From the NCBI GenBank assembly GCA_016110215.1, contig JADWQD010000004.1:2232001-2296000 (forward strand): a stretch of DNA of 64,000 nt, read 5' to 3'. Each line of letters opens with the position of its first letter. Within the stretch, counting starts at the first letter, position 1. Below, piece after piece: positions 1-10,819 of the stretch. The notes beneath the pieces were generated by a model. The model saw nothing but the letters and a program-made list of their open reading frames with translations, searched no databases and had not been told where the DNA came from. Origin of the DNA: Capronia americana. Its lineage: Eukaryota > Ascomycota > Eurotiomycetes > Chaetothyriales > Herpotrichiellaceae. The position numbers and the translations under genes were made by a program.

Positions 1-69
1 CCCATTCCACCATCCTCGTGGGATATGCCAATTCTCATATTTGTTGTTGTCATCATCATCTCACCCACT

Positions 70-303
70 TCACACATTCGTCTTCTCCCCGCCAACGTTC
101 ACGCTGTTGTCCTTGTTCGAGTCGGCCTGGCCAATTGAATTTATACAGTTGATGAGATGCGATTGATTGATTCTCGGCACGTCAGCGAGGCGCGAACATA
201 CCCTTGGATCAGCCTCGTTCAGCTGATCTTTGTCATGAGGCCTGGCTGTGCTTTGGGCAGCACCACTGCCTGCGGTGCCGTAGCCGGAGCCTTGGTAGGG
301 CCC
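70..303 (-). CDS. Small Gly/Asp-rich protein, 3' exons only
   Basis: Two exons can be joined on the minus strand. The last exon (126 to 70) ends in TGA, and the one before it ends at 202 with a GTATGT donor; the acceptor is ccag before 126. The joined frame reads GSGYGTAGSG, then LNEADPR|ADSNKDNSVNVGG, and ends GEKTNV. A DPR(V/A)DSD-type motif near the C-terminus is something I associate with small, hydrophilic, stress-related fungal proteins; that link is from memory. The frame meets a TGA just upstream of about 303, so at least one more 5' exon must exist. I could not place it with confidence. Function is unknown. It is convergent with nothing visible and lies downstream of Tof1 in the same orientation. 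Confidence 0.5.
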   Translation of the reverse strand, partial: GPYQGSGYGTAGSGAAQSTARPHDKDQLNEADPRVCSRLADVPRINQSHLINCINSIGQADSNKDNSVNVGGEKTNV

Positions 304-749
304 TCAGCCTCGCCTTTCTTATACCCGCCAACTATGCTGCCTGGTGCGGAAGAGTTAGCGCTGCCTTTTTTGAGTACAAAAGTATTTCGGTTGATCCGTT
401 TCGTCACTCCTGAGCATGGTATTCTCGTACGTGGGCGCCATCCTCAACATCGAAGTCGTCTGGTTACACTGCTCAAGATTTGCTCGGAAATATAGTCAGT
501 GCCTTTAAGTACATCATGCGACGGGTCAGCTGCCTCGAGACATTGCATGGAAAGAGCCTGAAGCAGGTCTATAAGCAGGAAATCATCGGTATCTTTAATG
601 AATGACGCAAAAATGATGTGTTGTGCGAGGTAGCGAAGACTGGGACGATATCACGCAAGGCTGCCCATAGAATCAACAGCGGTCGTGTCCCGGATCGGAA
701 CAGGTGGCATTCTGACGGGAACGTCCTAAGCCGCATTGATATTCATAAC
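304..749. other. Intergenic, no gene seen (may hold a 5' exon)
   Basis: Only short overlapping frames are present. The 5' exon of the small minus-strand gene ending at 70 should lie here. A branch-point-like GCTAAC followed by a ccag acceptor on the minus strand (about 330-350) is a candidate splice site, but no phase-compatible exon was found. Confidence 0.4.
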
Positions 750-3700
750 TCACTCGTCATCGTCACTATCAATAATGAAACCAGCCCTGATTCTCTGACG
801 CGGTTTCGCTGCTCGAACCACATCTTCATCCTCGCCACTGCTAAGCGCGCCAACATCTGCTTGCGTGGCCTTGACTGCCGGGGGCACTCGGTTATGCTCC
901 TCCTCAAGCTTCGATGCATCAGCTATACTGATGTCTGGTGTTGTACTCCGGGATGACATGGGTGTATCATCCCCCTCTGCCTCCTCCGTATCTGATGCCT
1001 TTCCAGCACTTCGTGGCTGTGATGACGCTGTCTCTGGCTGATCGTCGACATCAGCCATCAGCAGATCATCATCGCTTTCCTGGTCATCTCCGACCTGCAG
1101 CGCTGCTTTTGCCTTCTTCCCTTTGCCTGCAGGTTTCGAGGCCTGCGCTGCCTGCTGGCGAATCTTAGCCTCGACGTCGGCTTGAAACCTCTGTCGCAGT
1201 TTCTCTTCCTTCTCGAAGAATAGGCGATCTTTCTCCTCGTCGGATTCGTCGTCACTGTCTCGGATGTACGCTTCGCTCTTGATTTTGCGGCGTCTCTCCA
1301 GTTCAGCAGCAGCTCGCTTGGCGCTCCTTCGAGCTGCAGCCTCTTCGTCGACCTCATCAGCGCCGTCGTCGTCATCTTCACCCCGTTTCCTCTTGCGTCT
1401 GGCCTTGAGCTCTGCGATGATGTTCTTCGTTCTCTTCGGCCGGGGGTTATCGGGAAATAAGAAGTCCTCTTCGCCCTCCGAGTCGTCGATAAACCCATCC
1501 CTTGGCGCGTCATCGTCGTCGTCGTAACTCTTCTTGTTCTTGTTACTTGCACGGCGAATCATGTCTTCGGCATCTTCACTCTCGTCAGTTGCCTGCCACG
1601 GTGTCTGCTCGTATTGTTCCACAGTGGCCCTGTGGACCGCAAGCTGAGCAGCAGGCATGCTTCCAGGCACGATCCAGCTTGCTCCAAGCACATCCTCTTC
1701 TCCAAGCATCTCGAACTCAACCAACCGCATTAACAGCTTCAGTCGTCCGTCCCGGAACATGGCAGTTTTGATGTCGTCCGAGGTAGGATGAACCATCATG
1801 GACGAGGGCTTACCGACATCTACATCCCCAGGCAAAGTCTCGCCGTCCTTTTCTGCAGCTTCGGCCATTGCTGCTTTCCGAGCCTCGGCCTCAGCCTCCC
1901 AGGCATGTCGCTCATCGAAAGCTTTACCAAGCATGTGCTTGATCCACCGGACGAGCTCAGCCTTGCCATCCTTTATGAGCACTGTCACGACAATCCCGAT
2001 CTGTTCCTTGATGTCTCGTCCAGGTGCAGGTCTGACTTCCAGGTCGGCAGGAGCGCGAGTGATCGAAACAGTTTGCTTCTCCTGCCCGAACTCGAGATAG
2101 TATAATGTGGCGTTGATCTTGCTGAACAGCATCTCCACGAACAATTCGGGCCTCTGATCCAGCTTTTTGAACATTTTCTTGAAAAGCTGTCTTGAGAATT
2201 CCGACCAGTCCATATGCATGGCATGATTCTTCTCCAGCCCGTCTGGACCGTTGATGATCTTGTAGAAGAGGGCAATGATGTCGACACGGTACAGTAAGAC
2301 GGCCAGATCCTGCTTGAATGCAACGCGGTAGAAAAATCGGTGCGCCCTCTTCAGCTGTTCTGTGCTGAGATCTCGATAGAAGGTGAGCAGCGACACAAAC
2401 GTGTTGACCGAGTTCTGGGTCGAGAACCTTGCGGCGAAGCGGTTGAAGTCGAATTTTCGTTCTTTGGACACCTGCACAACGTCTGCGATGTCCTCGTTCT
2501 CGGAATCCTCGTCTTCCACGGCAGGATCATCGCCTGCTTCTGTCGCTTGCTTTCTCTCTTCCTTCCGCTTCTTCCTGGCTCTTCGCCGCGACCGTATCTG
2601 CAGGTCAGCGTTCTCCTTCGAATATCTTTCCAACATGCGCAAGAAGACGTGCGAGAGCTCAGTAGAGGCGTCAAGATAGCCAAACCCTTGATCTTTGTAT
2701 TCTCTGAGGATAGAGACAATCCTCTCATGCGTCGTCTCTTCGTAGAATATTCTGTTCTGAATATTGTCTGCGATTTCTTGGTCTTCTTCCAGAGGACTTT
2801 GGGTCATCTCTTGCACAGTAAGAAGAATCTGCGTGAAGCAGCGCATGCTCGCATTCAGATCCTGCCACTCTTTGTTGTCGAATGATATCTGCATGAAGCG
2901 GTTGAGCATAATGAATGTTTCTTGGTTGAGTACAGCTGCCACAAGAGAGAAGCTTTCGTCGTTCAACTCTGCCCGGACTTTCTCGGGCTTGACCTCTTTC
3001 TTTCGTGTCTCCCGGCGTATCCGTTCGGCCTCGAGAAACCATGCCACAGCATAGAAGAATTGGCGATAATTGACATCAGTCAAGCGTTCCGCTTCACGCT
3101 CAATGGCTTTACGGAGATGCGTGAAGAAAGGGTTGAAGCCGGAATCTAGGAACTCTTCCACGAAGTTACGGAGCTTCTCGGCAGCCGAGTCTGTCAGCTC
3201 TGTCGTGCGGTCGAAGTCGTGAATGGTGTGGTCGAGGTCTTTGCGTCTCTGCTGCGGCTTGTTCCATTTCTTCGTCTTGTCCATGTTGAACAGGGCTTGT
3301 TGATCATCTTTCAAGTTGTCTTGGCCAGAAACGGCTGACATCTTTTCTCCTTCGCGCTTCACCCATAGCATGATTCCGAATCGGCCGTGCCTGCTCCATT
3401 GGTGCTTCTTTGCGTCCCTGTTCTTGCCCTCTTCCACGGCCAGGACAGCACCCAGATCTGTCACCCCGCGACTCTTCCGTTCTTGCTGGGTCATCCACAG
3501 CCTCTTTGGATTCACGCCCTTGATCAGATTGAAGATGATATCCAAGACAATGACGTCCTGTAGGTTGAAGTCGTCTCCCATGTTCGAACAAATGGTCAGG
3601 AGCACGGCAAACACATCTTGATCCCTGAATGCCTCGATTGTGGCCGACCTTGAGACCTCCATGTCCAGTCCCTGGCTAGGCAGGTTCGGGAGCTGTTGGA

Positions 3701-4334
3701 TGATGGCGACATTGCGAAAGAAATACAGCATAAGCTTGAGAATGCCTTCGTCTCGACTTGTCCTCTCGTCTCTTGCAACGGCAATTGAGGGCAGCCCAAC
3801 CCGCACCACTTGTCGCAGGATACTACTAGTGTCACAGCCCAAGATGGCAGCCTTGTAGATGACCTGGGCCTGCTGGATATAGGGTGTATGTCGATGGTGG
3901 TTGGCAGTCATTTCTCCCCCGGTCTCCAACGGCCAAGTCAGAGGAACGAGGACTTCCAAGCACGCGAGTGCAACTCTTGCTTTCAGTCTGTTCTCCTTGC
4001 CGTCTTCCGGCCACGATGCGAGGATGGGAACGAGGTCCCCACCGACCAGCTTCGCTTCTGCCAAACATCTTGCGACATCCAGCCGGTTGTTTTTCTCGTC
4101 ATATAGCTTCAGCCATCGCTTAAGGTCTCGTAGCACCGCAAGCGCATCGTCGCCCAGGACGTAGCGGCCGTCATCATCGGTGCTGCTCCCACCGAGCTAT
4201 TTGGTGTTAGACATGTCCGAATCTCAGGCGAGGGAGGAACCTACGGCGTTGACCAGGCTGTAGACATATGCCCGGATTTCAGGGTCGATAGTTTGAGCCT
4301 TTGTAAAAGGATTGTCCTCCTCCATCGAGCCCAT
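750..4334 (-). CDS. tof1: Tof1/Swi1 (Timeless family), replication fork protection complex subunit
   Basis: Two exons: 4334-4245 (30 codons, start MGSMEEDNPF) and 4196-750, joined across a 48-nt intron (gtag..atag) with frame kept; about 1178 aa, normal for fungal Tof1. The N-terminal half carries the TIMELESS domain (for example VLRDLKRWLKLYDEKN and TANHHRHTPYIQQAQ). The C-terminal third is low-complexity and strongly acidic, with a basic nuclear-localisation-like KARRKRKRGEDDDD stretch and the ending GFIIDSDDDE. In the known family, Tof1 pairs with Csm3/Swi3, travels with the replisome, stabilises paused forks and mediates the S-phase checkpoint. It shares a 288-bp upstream region with the divergent hydroxyacyl-CoA dehydrogenase gene. 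No disruption is seen. Confidence 0.93.
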
Positions 4335-4622
4335 TGTGTTCAATCATACATGGTCGTTGAGGACGTATTGCGTAGCCAATCTTGATGCCAACGCGACAAA
4401 GTTGCAGTTACGCTTGAACGCGTCGAGACGCGTACGAGTCAGAATTCCGCGCGCCACGCCGTGCCACTTACTTGGACCTCGGCGCGGTTATTCCCGGCGG
4501 AGGCTCAGGTGCTCCAGGCTTAAAGGAGGAATCTCGGCGGTGCTGGAGCTTCAATTAAAGGACTGCGTTCTCGTAGTCGCAATTCTGCAATTGAGGGTAT
4601 AGCTGTGCGCAATTCGTTTCCT
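4335..4622. promoter_or_regulatory. Divergent promoter region, tof1 / 3-hydroxybutyryl-CoA dehydrogenase
   Basis: The two start codons are 288 bp apart and point away from each other, so both promoters must overlap here. The region has no clear TATA box. It is inferred from gene layout only. Confidence 0.5.
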
Positions 4623-5660
4623 ATGGCTGCGCTGTCGAGGTTTCCGTCTAGACTGATGGCTTCGTCAAGGTCGCAGGTCGCCTCTCAGAGGCTTGCTTCA
4701 CTTAACCGCCAATTTAGCTCCTCGCCCTCCAAAGCATTTGAAGTGAAGAAGCTCGGTGTTATCGGCGCTGGGCAGATGGTATGCCGCAAAGCGCAAATGG
4801 TTTACTTCGAAGCTGATCGTTCGTAGGGCTTAGGAATCGCCCTCGTCGCCGCTCAAAAGGCCCAAGTCCCGGTAACCCTGGTCGACACCTCGCAGCAATC
4901 CCTCGACAAGGGCCTTGCCTTTGCCGATAAATTGCTGGCCAAGGATGTCCAGAAACAAAGGATCACCGAAGAGGTCGCAAAAGCCACGAGAGAAAGATTA
5001 ATATCTACGACGAAGATATCAGACCTTTCGGATGTGGACATGGTCATTGAGGCCGTCCCCGAGATCCCCTCCCTCAAGGAGAAGATATTCGCAGAGTTAG
5101 CCCAAGTATGTCCTAAACACGCCATTCTGGCCACAAACACGTCGAGTATCAGCATCACAAGGATCGCGAGGGCCACGACGAAAGATCCTACGGATACACA
5201 GGCGTCGTCGCGGGTTGTGTCCACGCATTTCATGAACCCCGTCCCCGTGCAGAAGGGTGTAGAGATCATCTCCGGCCTGCAGACCTCTCCAGAAACCGTG
5301 GCGGCTGCAATTGCATTTTGCGAGAAGATGGGCAAGGTGGCCTCTGTCTCGGCAGACAGCCCGGGATTTCTCGCGAATAGGATACTGATGCCCTACATCA
5401 ACGAAGCAATCATCTGCCTGGAAACTGGCGTGGGGACAAAGGAAGATATTGATAACATCATGAAGAATGGCACGAACGTGCCCATGGGTCCGCTTACGTT
5501 GGCCGACTTCATTGGCCTGGACACTTGTTTGGCCATCATGGAGACCTTACATGCCGGGCTGGGTGATAGCAAGTACCGACCCAGTGTGCTATTACGGCAG
5601 TATGTGGACGCTGGGTGGCTGGGAAAGAAGAGCGGAAGGGGATTTTACGAGTATAAATAA
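4623..5660 (+). CDS. 3-hydroxybutyryl-CoA / 3-hydroxyacyl-CoA dehydrogenase, mitochondrial
   Basis: Exons 4623-4778 and 4827-5660 flank a 48-nt intron (gtatgc..cgtag); about 329 aa. The start is the ATG at 4623; the upstream in-frame GTG at 4605 is not a likely fungal start. An Arg/Ser-rich presequence (MAALSRFPSRLMASSR, then RQFSSS) predicts mitochondrial import. The Rossmann nucleotide-binding motif GVIGAGQMGLG at residues 45-55 is split by the intron. Further landmarks are VIEAVPE, NTSSISIT, the catalytic-His segment STHFMNPVP, the C-terminal-domain signature SPGFLANRILMPYINEA, and GPLTLADFIGLD. It should oxidise 3-hydroxyacyl-CoA (short-chain type) with NAD+ in beta-oxidation or butanoate metabolism. 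Substrate length is inferred from the single-domain architecture. Confidence 0.92.
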
Positions 5661-5899
5661 ATCGATTGGATGAGTCCGGGTGCGTTCGGCGAGGTGTTGC
5701 GGCTCTCTGGCTTGCCTCACGGGCGGGCTCTGTACAGCTCATCCCAAGAAATTTCCCGCTGGCTTACTTGTAATCAGGGTGCGCGGCGAATGAAAAACTT
5801 CATGTCTGGCCGTCTTTCCTTTCCCGGTGCGTGAATCGTATGTGCCTCATATGTCCCCTTCCAGCATCCCATACACCACCTCCGGGTGATGTTCCGGTG

Positions 5900-6328
5900 T
5901 CATGGGTTTTGTTCCATTGCGCGCCGAAGGAGGTCGCTGTCAATGTAGGCGCGAACTCTCACAATCTTCCCCTTTTGAAATTTACAGACCCAAACATACA
6001 CCATATCATACTTCAGCCCGTTCTTACACACAGCCTCGATAGCCCCGAGTTCCACTGCCACTTCGCCATGAATGTCGTCTCCCTCGCCGTCCAAAGTCCC
6101 AACAACATTTCTGACTTCCAACCTCAATGGCTCGGTGAGGACTCTCTCTCTAAGCACCTTCAACGTGTTGTCGACAAAGTCTTGCTTGCCGTTGTATTTG
6201 CGCGACATGGGCGAGTGGCCCATGATCGTCCAGTCGACGTCATCTGCAATGAGACCAATAGTCTCTTGTTGACGGCCCTGGACGGACAGAGGTTCAAAGA
6301 GGGCGCGAACGTCTGCGTTGCTTGCCAT
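5900..6328 (-). CDS. SnoaL-like / NTF2-like fold protein
   Basis: Single exon, 142 aa, from ATG at 6328. The sequence has the SnoaL/NTF2-like pattern: N-terminal helices (ADVRALFEPLSVQGRQQ), the segment DDVDWTIMGHSP, the turn GKQDFVDNTLKVLRERV, and strands ending in YVWVCKFQKGKIVRVRAYID near residues 115-130. This fold covers polyketide cyclases, ketosteroid isomerase-like enzymes and many non-enzymatic proteins. No biosynthetic genes adjoin it, so the substrate cannot be named. It is convergent with the hydroxyacyl-CoA dehydrogenase upstream, with a 239-bp gap. Confidence 0.8.
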   Translation of the reverse strand: MASNADVRALFEPLSVQGRQQETIGLIADDVDWTIMGHSPMSRKYNGKQDFVDNTLKVLRERVLTEPLRLEVRNVVGTLDGEGDDIHGEVAVELGAIEAVCKNGLKYDMVYVWVCKFQKGKIVRVRAYIDSDLLRRAMEQNP

Positions 6329-7554
6329 GGTCGAGGATTCTGGATATATCGTTCGAGGACGTGAGAAGGTGATGAGAGTGTGGATGGGAGTATTGTGCAG
6401 CTACATAAGGGCTTCATACTTGCCTCGGCCGTACTCCGTCCTTTGGCTTCCTTGGTACTCGGACTCGTAGTCTCCGCACCAGCATTCGATTGTGAGTTCT
6501 TTCATCCCTCGAAAGGTACGTAACACACAGTCATTATAAGCACCACCATTGAAGTATTACGTCAATGATCGCCTGATCAAGATGAAGCGAGAGGGTGGTG
6601 GTCAGCTACGGGACTGTCCATGCGCACAGGAGTGCAGGCTCTCCTAATGCTAACGTTGCCTCTTTTCCGATTTGTTCTGTAAGATCCTTCCATCCGCAAA
6701 CGCGTGTCGACAAAACCACCTTTGTGCTCCGCACTATGCACACGCGTATCCGCACGGAAGACTAGCCAAGCAACGGTTCTATCAGGCCGATTCAACAGCT
6801 CACCGAGACCACGGGTATTCGTCGCCCCCGTGGCAGACCATCGACCCGATATTCGTCTTTCGCACGCCAACAGCAAAGTTGTTGGAGCAGGAGCAGGGGG
6901 CTGTCCTCATAATACATCAACACTCCCTGACCGGTTTCGAGCTTGAGACCTGGCCTCGCGCCAGCGGGCAGTTCCAAATCTGGGCTCGTCAAAGTGGACC
7001 GATATCAGACTCGGAAAGAACGGTATATGTTCGTGCCCATGGCTTAACGGCGAGCCTTATCATGGTGAGAGATCTTCATCCATACACCTTGACTGGTCAA
7101 GCAGTGTCAAACCTGCTCCGAGCTCGCGTCGCGCTCACCCAGACCGTGCGGCCTTGAAAACCACCCGCTCGCGACTACACCCTGCTCTCACCTCTACTTG
7201 CCCTCTACCTCACCCTGAATCTCACCCTCCTTGACGAACTCGCTCGTCCTGCAGATTTGGTCCTGTAGTTCTCCCTCTCCTAAGTCAGGGCCGAAAATTT
7301 CGCACCACTCGGTTGAACCACATCTGGGACAAATTAATCAGGTTATTGCCATTGTTTCCTGTGCTCTGGGTGCGACCGTTGTCTCTGAATAGAGTTTCCT
7401 TCCCCCCAGAGTACAAAAATGGTGCTCGCTTCGGGTCCCAGGCCGCTGGCTGCGAGGCTGTCTCTTATGCGCCACAGCCGCCGGCCACCGGCTCTCCTGT
7501 CAACACCGCCGCCATCTCTCTGCAACCTTCGAGAGCTAGACTCGTCCTCCCGCC
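6329..7554. other. Gene-poor region
   Basis: The longest frame (6672-7157, plus strand, 161 codons) shows no recognisable motif, codon pattern or splice support and is probably chance. No repeat was recognised. The pyrimidine-rich tract at about 7160-7260 could be the old 5' flank of the DUF3435 relic that follows. Confidence 0.5.
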
Positions 7555-8370
7555 ATGGGCGTGCCAGACGACACCATGGATGAGCTGTGGGTTCGTGCTA
7601 AGGCAAATGGCTACATGAGAGGAGCATACACGAAAACTGATCAAGCCCCTGGAGCGGAGAAATACATTTCTAAGAGCAAAAGGGATCACGTTCGAACACT
7701 GCGTCGCTACATTCAGTAAGAACCGATAATATCCCTTTCCCCGCCCTCCCGAAATGCCCGACTCTGATATGGTGTTCTTGATGACAACTCAAGTCGATGA
7801 GAGAAGATGAGAGCGACGAGGGCTCCCTCCTACAGATGAAGACACCGCCCGCGGTCACTATTTAGAGAAGGGAGTCCCTACCCCCGATCTGCTGACCGTT
7901 AAAGACTTTTTTCTGTTCTACGCCGCGACAAGCCACTCCTAGAGAGATCAGGGAAGGCAGACCGCTAATGCCATCTACACCATAAGAGAATGGTTTTTCG
8001 CGTGTTTGACCAGAGCCACCGGCACCGATACCAAGGCGGAAGACAGGACTGAGGTATACCATGTAAGATGAGGATCCTTCTCGTTGTGCTAGCCAGGCCT
8101 AGTTCTTGAGGGTAGAATGAGCTGATGTTTATGGTGAGTACGACGAACCTAATACTGGAAGGACCCGTCGTCTAAAAGCATCGACCGAAACACAATTTCA
8201 CCGTTCGAGAACTCTTTTTGTCCACCTCGCGGTGCTGGACGTATGACGATCTGGTCTTTATCCACGAGCGGTATCGAACACAGACCACGTGCCTCATACA
8301 TGTCTTCTGCTGGACCGGAGCCCGGCTGCGTACCTTCCTTACAAACTGCGTGTTTGTGAGCATTGGATGA
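7555..8370 (+). pseudogene. Decayed DUF3435 (tyrosine-recombinase-like, Starship-captain-type) gene relic
   Basis: Three collinear coding remnants can be read. (1) 7555-7719: an N-terminal exon with DELWVRAKANGYMRGAYTKT and SKRDHVRTLRRYIQ, running into a GTAAGA donor. (2) 7838-8062: LLTVKDFFLFYAATSHS, an in-frame TAG at 7940, then TIYTIREWFFACLTRATGT and EDRTEVYH. (3) about 8130-8367: LILEGPVV, a TAA at 8173, then KHRPKHNFTVREL, DDLVFIHERYRTQ and HVFCWTGARLRTFLTN, ending at TGA 8368. These match, in order, the N-terminal part of DUF3435 proteins as I know them. The family includes the YR recombinases that mobilise fungal Starship elements, but also many stand-alone copies. The C-terminal catalytic region is missing. 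Stops and at least one frame change make it a pseudogene. Confidence 0.75.
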
Positions 8371-10050
8371 GTGAGCTCCAGGACTCAGGCTCCAACTCTC
8401 TCATCTCTGTTCGAGTTCAAGCTAATCGGACTGGCTGTGGTTTCGCTAAAGGCCACCGCTAAGTGGCCGAGCGTCGGCATGTGAGGCGTTTGCCTTGCCA
8501 ACTCGGATCTAATCAAGCCGTGCCAGCTCACCATTGTGTGCGTTAGCGTAACTATACGTTACCAATGGCCCGCGCGGGATTACCGAAGTACCTAAGGGAA
8601 TACGAGCAGGGCACCGGTGCCAGTGCCAGGGGTTTCGGAACGGCATTTATAAAGTTTCGGTCTTGCCACATTACTCCTTTAACAACTGTCAAAGCAAGTT
8701 AGACGCTTTGCAAATATTTTGTACTTACCACTTAGCATCCAACTGGATCGGCAAGTGGAGATCTGTTTCCGAAGCTTCATCAAGACCACCTACTTACAAT
8801 CGATTATAGAACCTGAAACTGGTCAAGATGTCGAACGTCGCGGACATGATCAGCTGGCCGAGGCGTGACATGGCTTTGAATGTATTGGATGTGCAGGAAG
8901 GAGCTGATGGCTGCGGACATCATGATAGAGTAGTACCTTTCGTAAGGACATAACATACCTGCATACCCATGCTGCGCCTGATACTAACAATAAGGGTGCC
9001 AGTATCTCTGGTGGTTGATCTTTACTCTGGCCCCGATAATCACTCACGGCCAGTGCAAATACTGCTCCAGTTCGAATGAGTGTGGGAAGTGCGGCTGTTG
9101 CAATGACCATTGTGAATGCTGAAGTATTTATTGTTCTATGGGTGTAAAGTCCGACACGCACGGGTTTCAAGCATTTCTTTCAACGAGGGCAGCACAACAG
9201 AGGAGAGGAGCCTACCTGATCCTGTCAGGCCGTGCGTGTGTGCGCTACGGAAAGAATCAGCATGCAAGCCACGATCCAACAATGCATCGGATGCCGCCTG
9301 GATGGCGGGATGGATGTGCTTTATTCTTGTTCTCCTGTAATCGTCATTCATTTATTTCTACCTAGGTACTTTACTCAATGAAAACCATCTCTTTGATGTT
9401 GTCGCTCGCCTTCACCTAAGAACCGAGACACTAGAAAAAAGAAGGAAAGGTTCACCAAGGAAGGCGTTACCATTTCCGAAACCCCCTTTTCTATGCTGCC
9501 AAAACGGGGTGAGCTGCGAGCAGATTTTACAAGTTTGGAAGGCGAACGAGACGCCGGGGCTTGATTTGGATGCGGGAGAGTCTGCCCCGTGTAAGGTGGG
9601 TGCCTTAGAACCCTCTACTCGATAGATATGAGCAAGAGCACATTGGGTGGTGTCACGCTCGATATTGCTACATGCGCACTTGAATGCAATCAACCATGCC
9701 TAGTCTCAGCCCGGCCCCCGTTGTCATCGCCTGTGTGATTGCCGAATTGATATGAGGTTCCGTACTGTACCGAGCAACGGTCATGGCGATAGAAGAATAC
9801 GAAGTAACACAAGGGGTAGGATAGGACTCTACGCCCGGGGCAACAGTTGTGATGGAGAATGAAGCAGGAGCAACAGGACAACAATAGGGATGGGGACAGG
9901 GTTCCTTGAAGTGTGGTCTAACAGGAATGATAATGCCTCACCACGACCTTGGTTCACATATCAGAGGGCAAATCAAGTTCTGCTCGTTTAACATACAGAC
10001 TATAGAATGAATATCAGACGATGAATAATGAATTTGTTGAATATCTTTCT
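8371..10050. other. Gene-poor region after the DUF3435 relic
   Basis: No confident gene. On the minus strand, 9170-8820 holds short frames rich in hydrophobic residues (for example MVIATAALPTLIRTGAVFAL) with possible splice sites. About 9900-9660 holds an open frame with protein-like text (VAPGVESYPTPCVTSYSSIA). Neither has a recognisable family or a convincing start, so both are left unannotated. They could be relics like the DUF3435 gene. Confidence 0.4.
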
Positions 10051-10128
10051 GGGCATGATATCCAGTCTCGGGATCGAATCCGAGCTTCTCATGTACCTAA
10101 CTGGAGAGCTACAATCAAATGCATGCCC
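10051..10128 (-). other. Nested inverted repeats, degenerate tRNA-like element
   Basis: GGGCATG at 10051-10057 pairs perfectly with CATGCCC at 10122-10128. Inside, CCAGT (10062-10066) pairs with ACTGG (10100-10104), and CTCGG (10067-10071) pairs with CCGAG (10080-10084). On the minus strand the inner arm resembles a TPsiC arm/B box (GGATTCGATCC) within a roughly tRNA-sized unit. There is no proper A box, and the T-arm is not adjacent to the outer stem, so it is not a functional canonical tRNA. It may be a tRNA-derived or other hairpin-forming sequence. Confidence 0.3.
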
Positions 10129-10297
10129 TCTCAAGACGCCGTACTGTAGGTGGGTAGGCTGATTTCCTCCCCGTACTGCTTCCCGCAGTAGTGCTATACC
10201 CAATGCCACTGCCAGAATTAACGCCCGCTATTCCCAAACATCATTCATCCATAGGCGTGATAGCATACAAGATCCCAACTCCCAGCACGAGGTATCC

Positions 10298-10819
10298 TTA
10301 CTTCCGGTTGAAGAAACTGCTCGCCACAGACCCTAATCCACCGGCACTCGACCCGAAATTCTGGCCGTTGGCGCTAGCACTGTCGCGATAGCCATGCTTG
10401 TTCTGCTTGCCGTGCTTGCCATGTTTTTTTCCCTTCTTCGCATAATCTTCAGTCAGGGATCCGAGAATCGCTCCGCCCAGCGCGCCCAGCACGCCGTGCC
10501 CGACCTTGTGTCCGCCGAATGCGCCGGCCGCACCACCGGCCGCAGCGCCGAGGAGGCCACGGTCGGCTTCGGGGCCTTGGGCACCGGGTTGGCCGCCGTA
10601 GTACGAGCTGTTTGTGCCGAAGCCCGATTCAGGGTACGAGCCTCGAGTGTCGGGATAGTAGTTCTGCGGGTTGTGATAGGGTTGTTGGGATTGGTCGGAG
10701 AAGCCGCCGGCTGGGTACGACGAGGTTTGGGGCTGTTGTTGGTATTGATATTGGTTGTTGTTGTTATAGTCGTACCCACCGTTGGTGAAGGCGTAGTGCT
10801 GGTCATAGGGGCCAGACAT
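10298..10819 (-). CDS. Glycine-zipper (2TM-type) small hydrophilic protein
   Basis: Single exon, 173 aa, taking the internal ATG at 10819 (MSGPYDQHY); the 49 upstream codons are low-complexity and not conserved-looking. The N-terminal half is rich in Tyr, Asn, Gln and Gly. At about residues 92-122 there is a glycine-zipper segment (GLLGAAAGGAAGAFGGHKVG, then GVLGALGGAILGSL), followed by a Lys/His-rich stretch (KKGKKHGKHGKQNKHG) and a Ser/Gly-rich tail ending FFNRK. Such proteins are common, poorly characterised fungal proteins. The glycine zipper suggests helix-helix packing in membranes or oligomers, but the role is unknown. Confidence 0.8.
   Translation of the reverse strand: MSGPYDQHYAFTNGGYDYNNNNQYQYQQQPQTSSYPAGGFSDQSQQPYHNPQNYYPDTRGSYPESGFGTNSSYYGGQPGAQGPEADRGLLGAAAGGAAGAFGGHKVGHGVLGALGGAILGSLTEDYAKKGKKHGKHGKQNKHGYRDSASANGQNFGSSAGGLGSVASSFFNRK

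Noticed and set aside
6672..7157. 161-codon plus-strand frame
   Set aside because: No recognisable sequence features or splice support.
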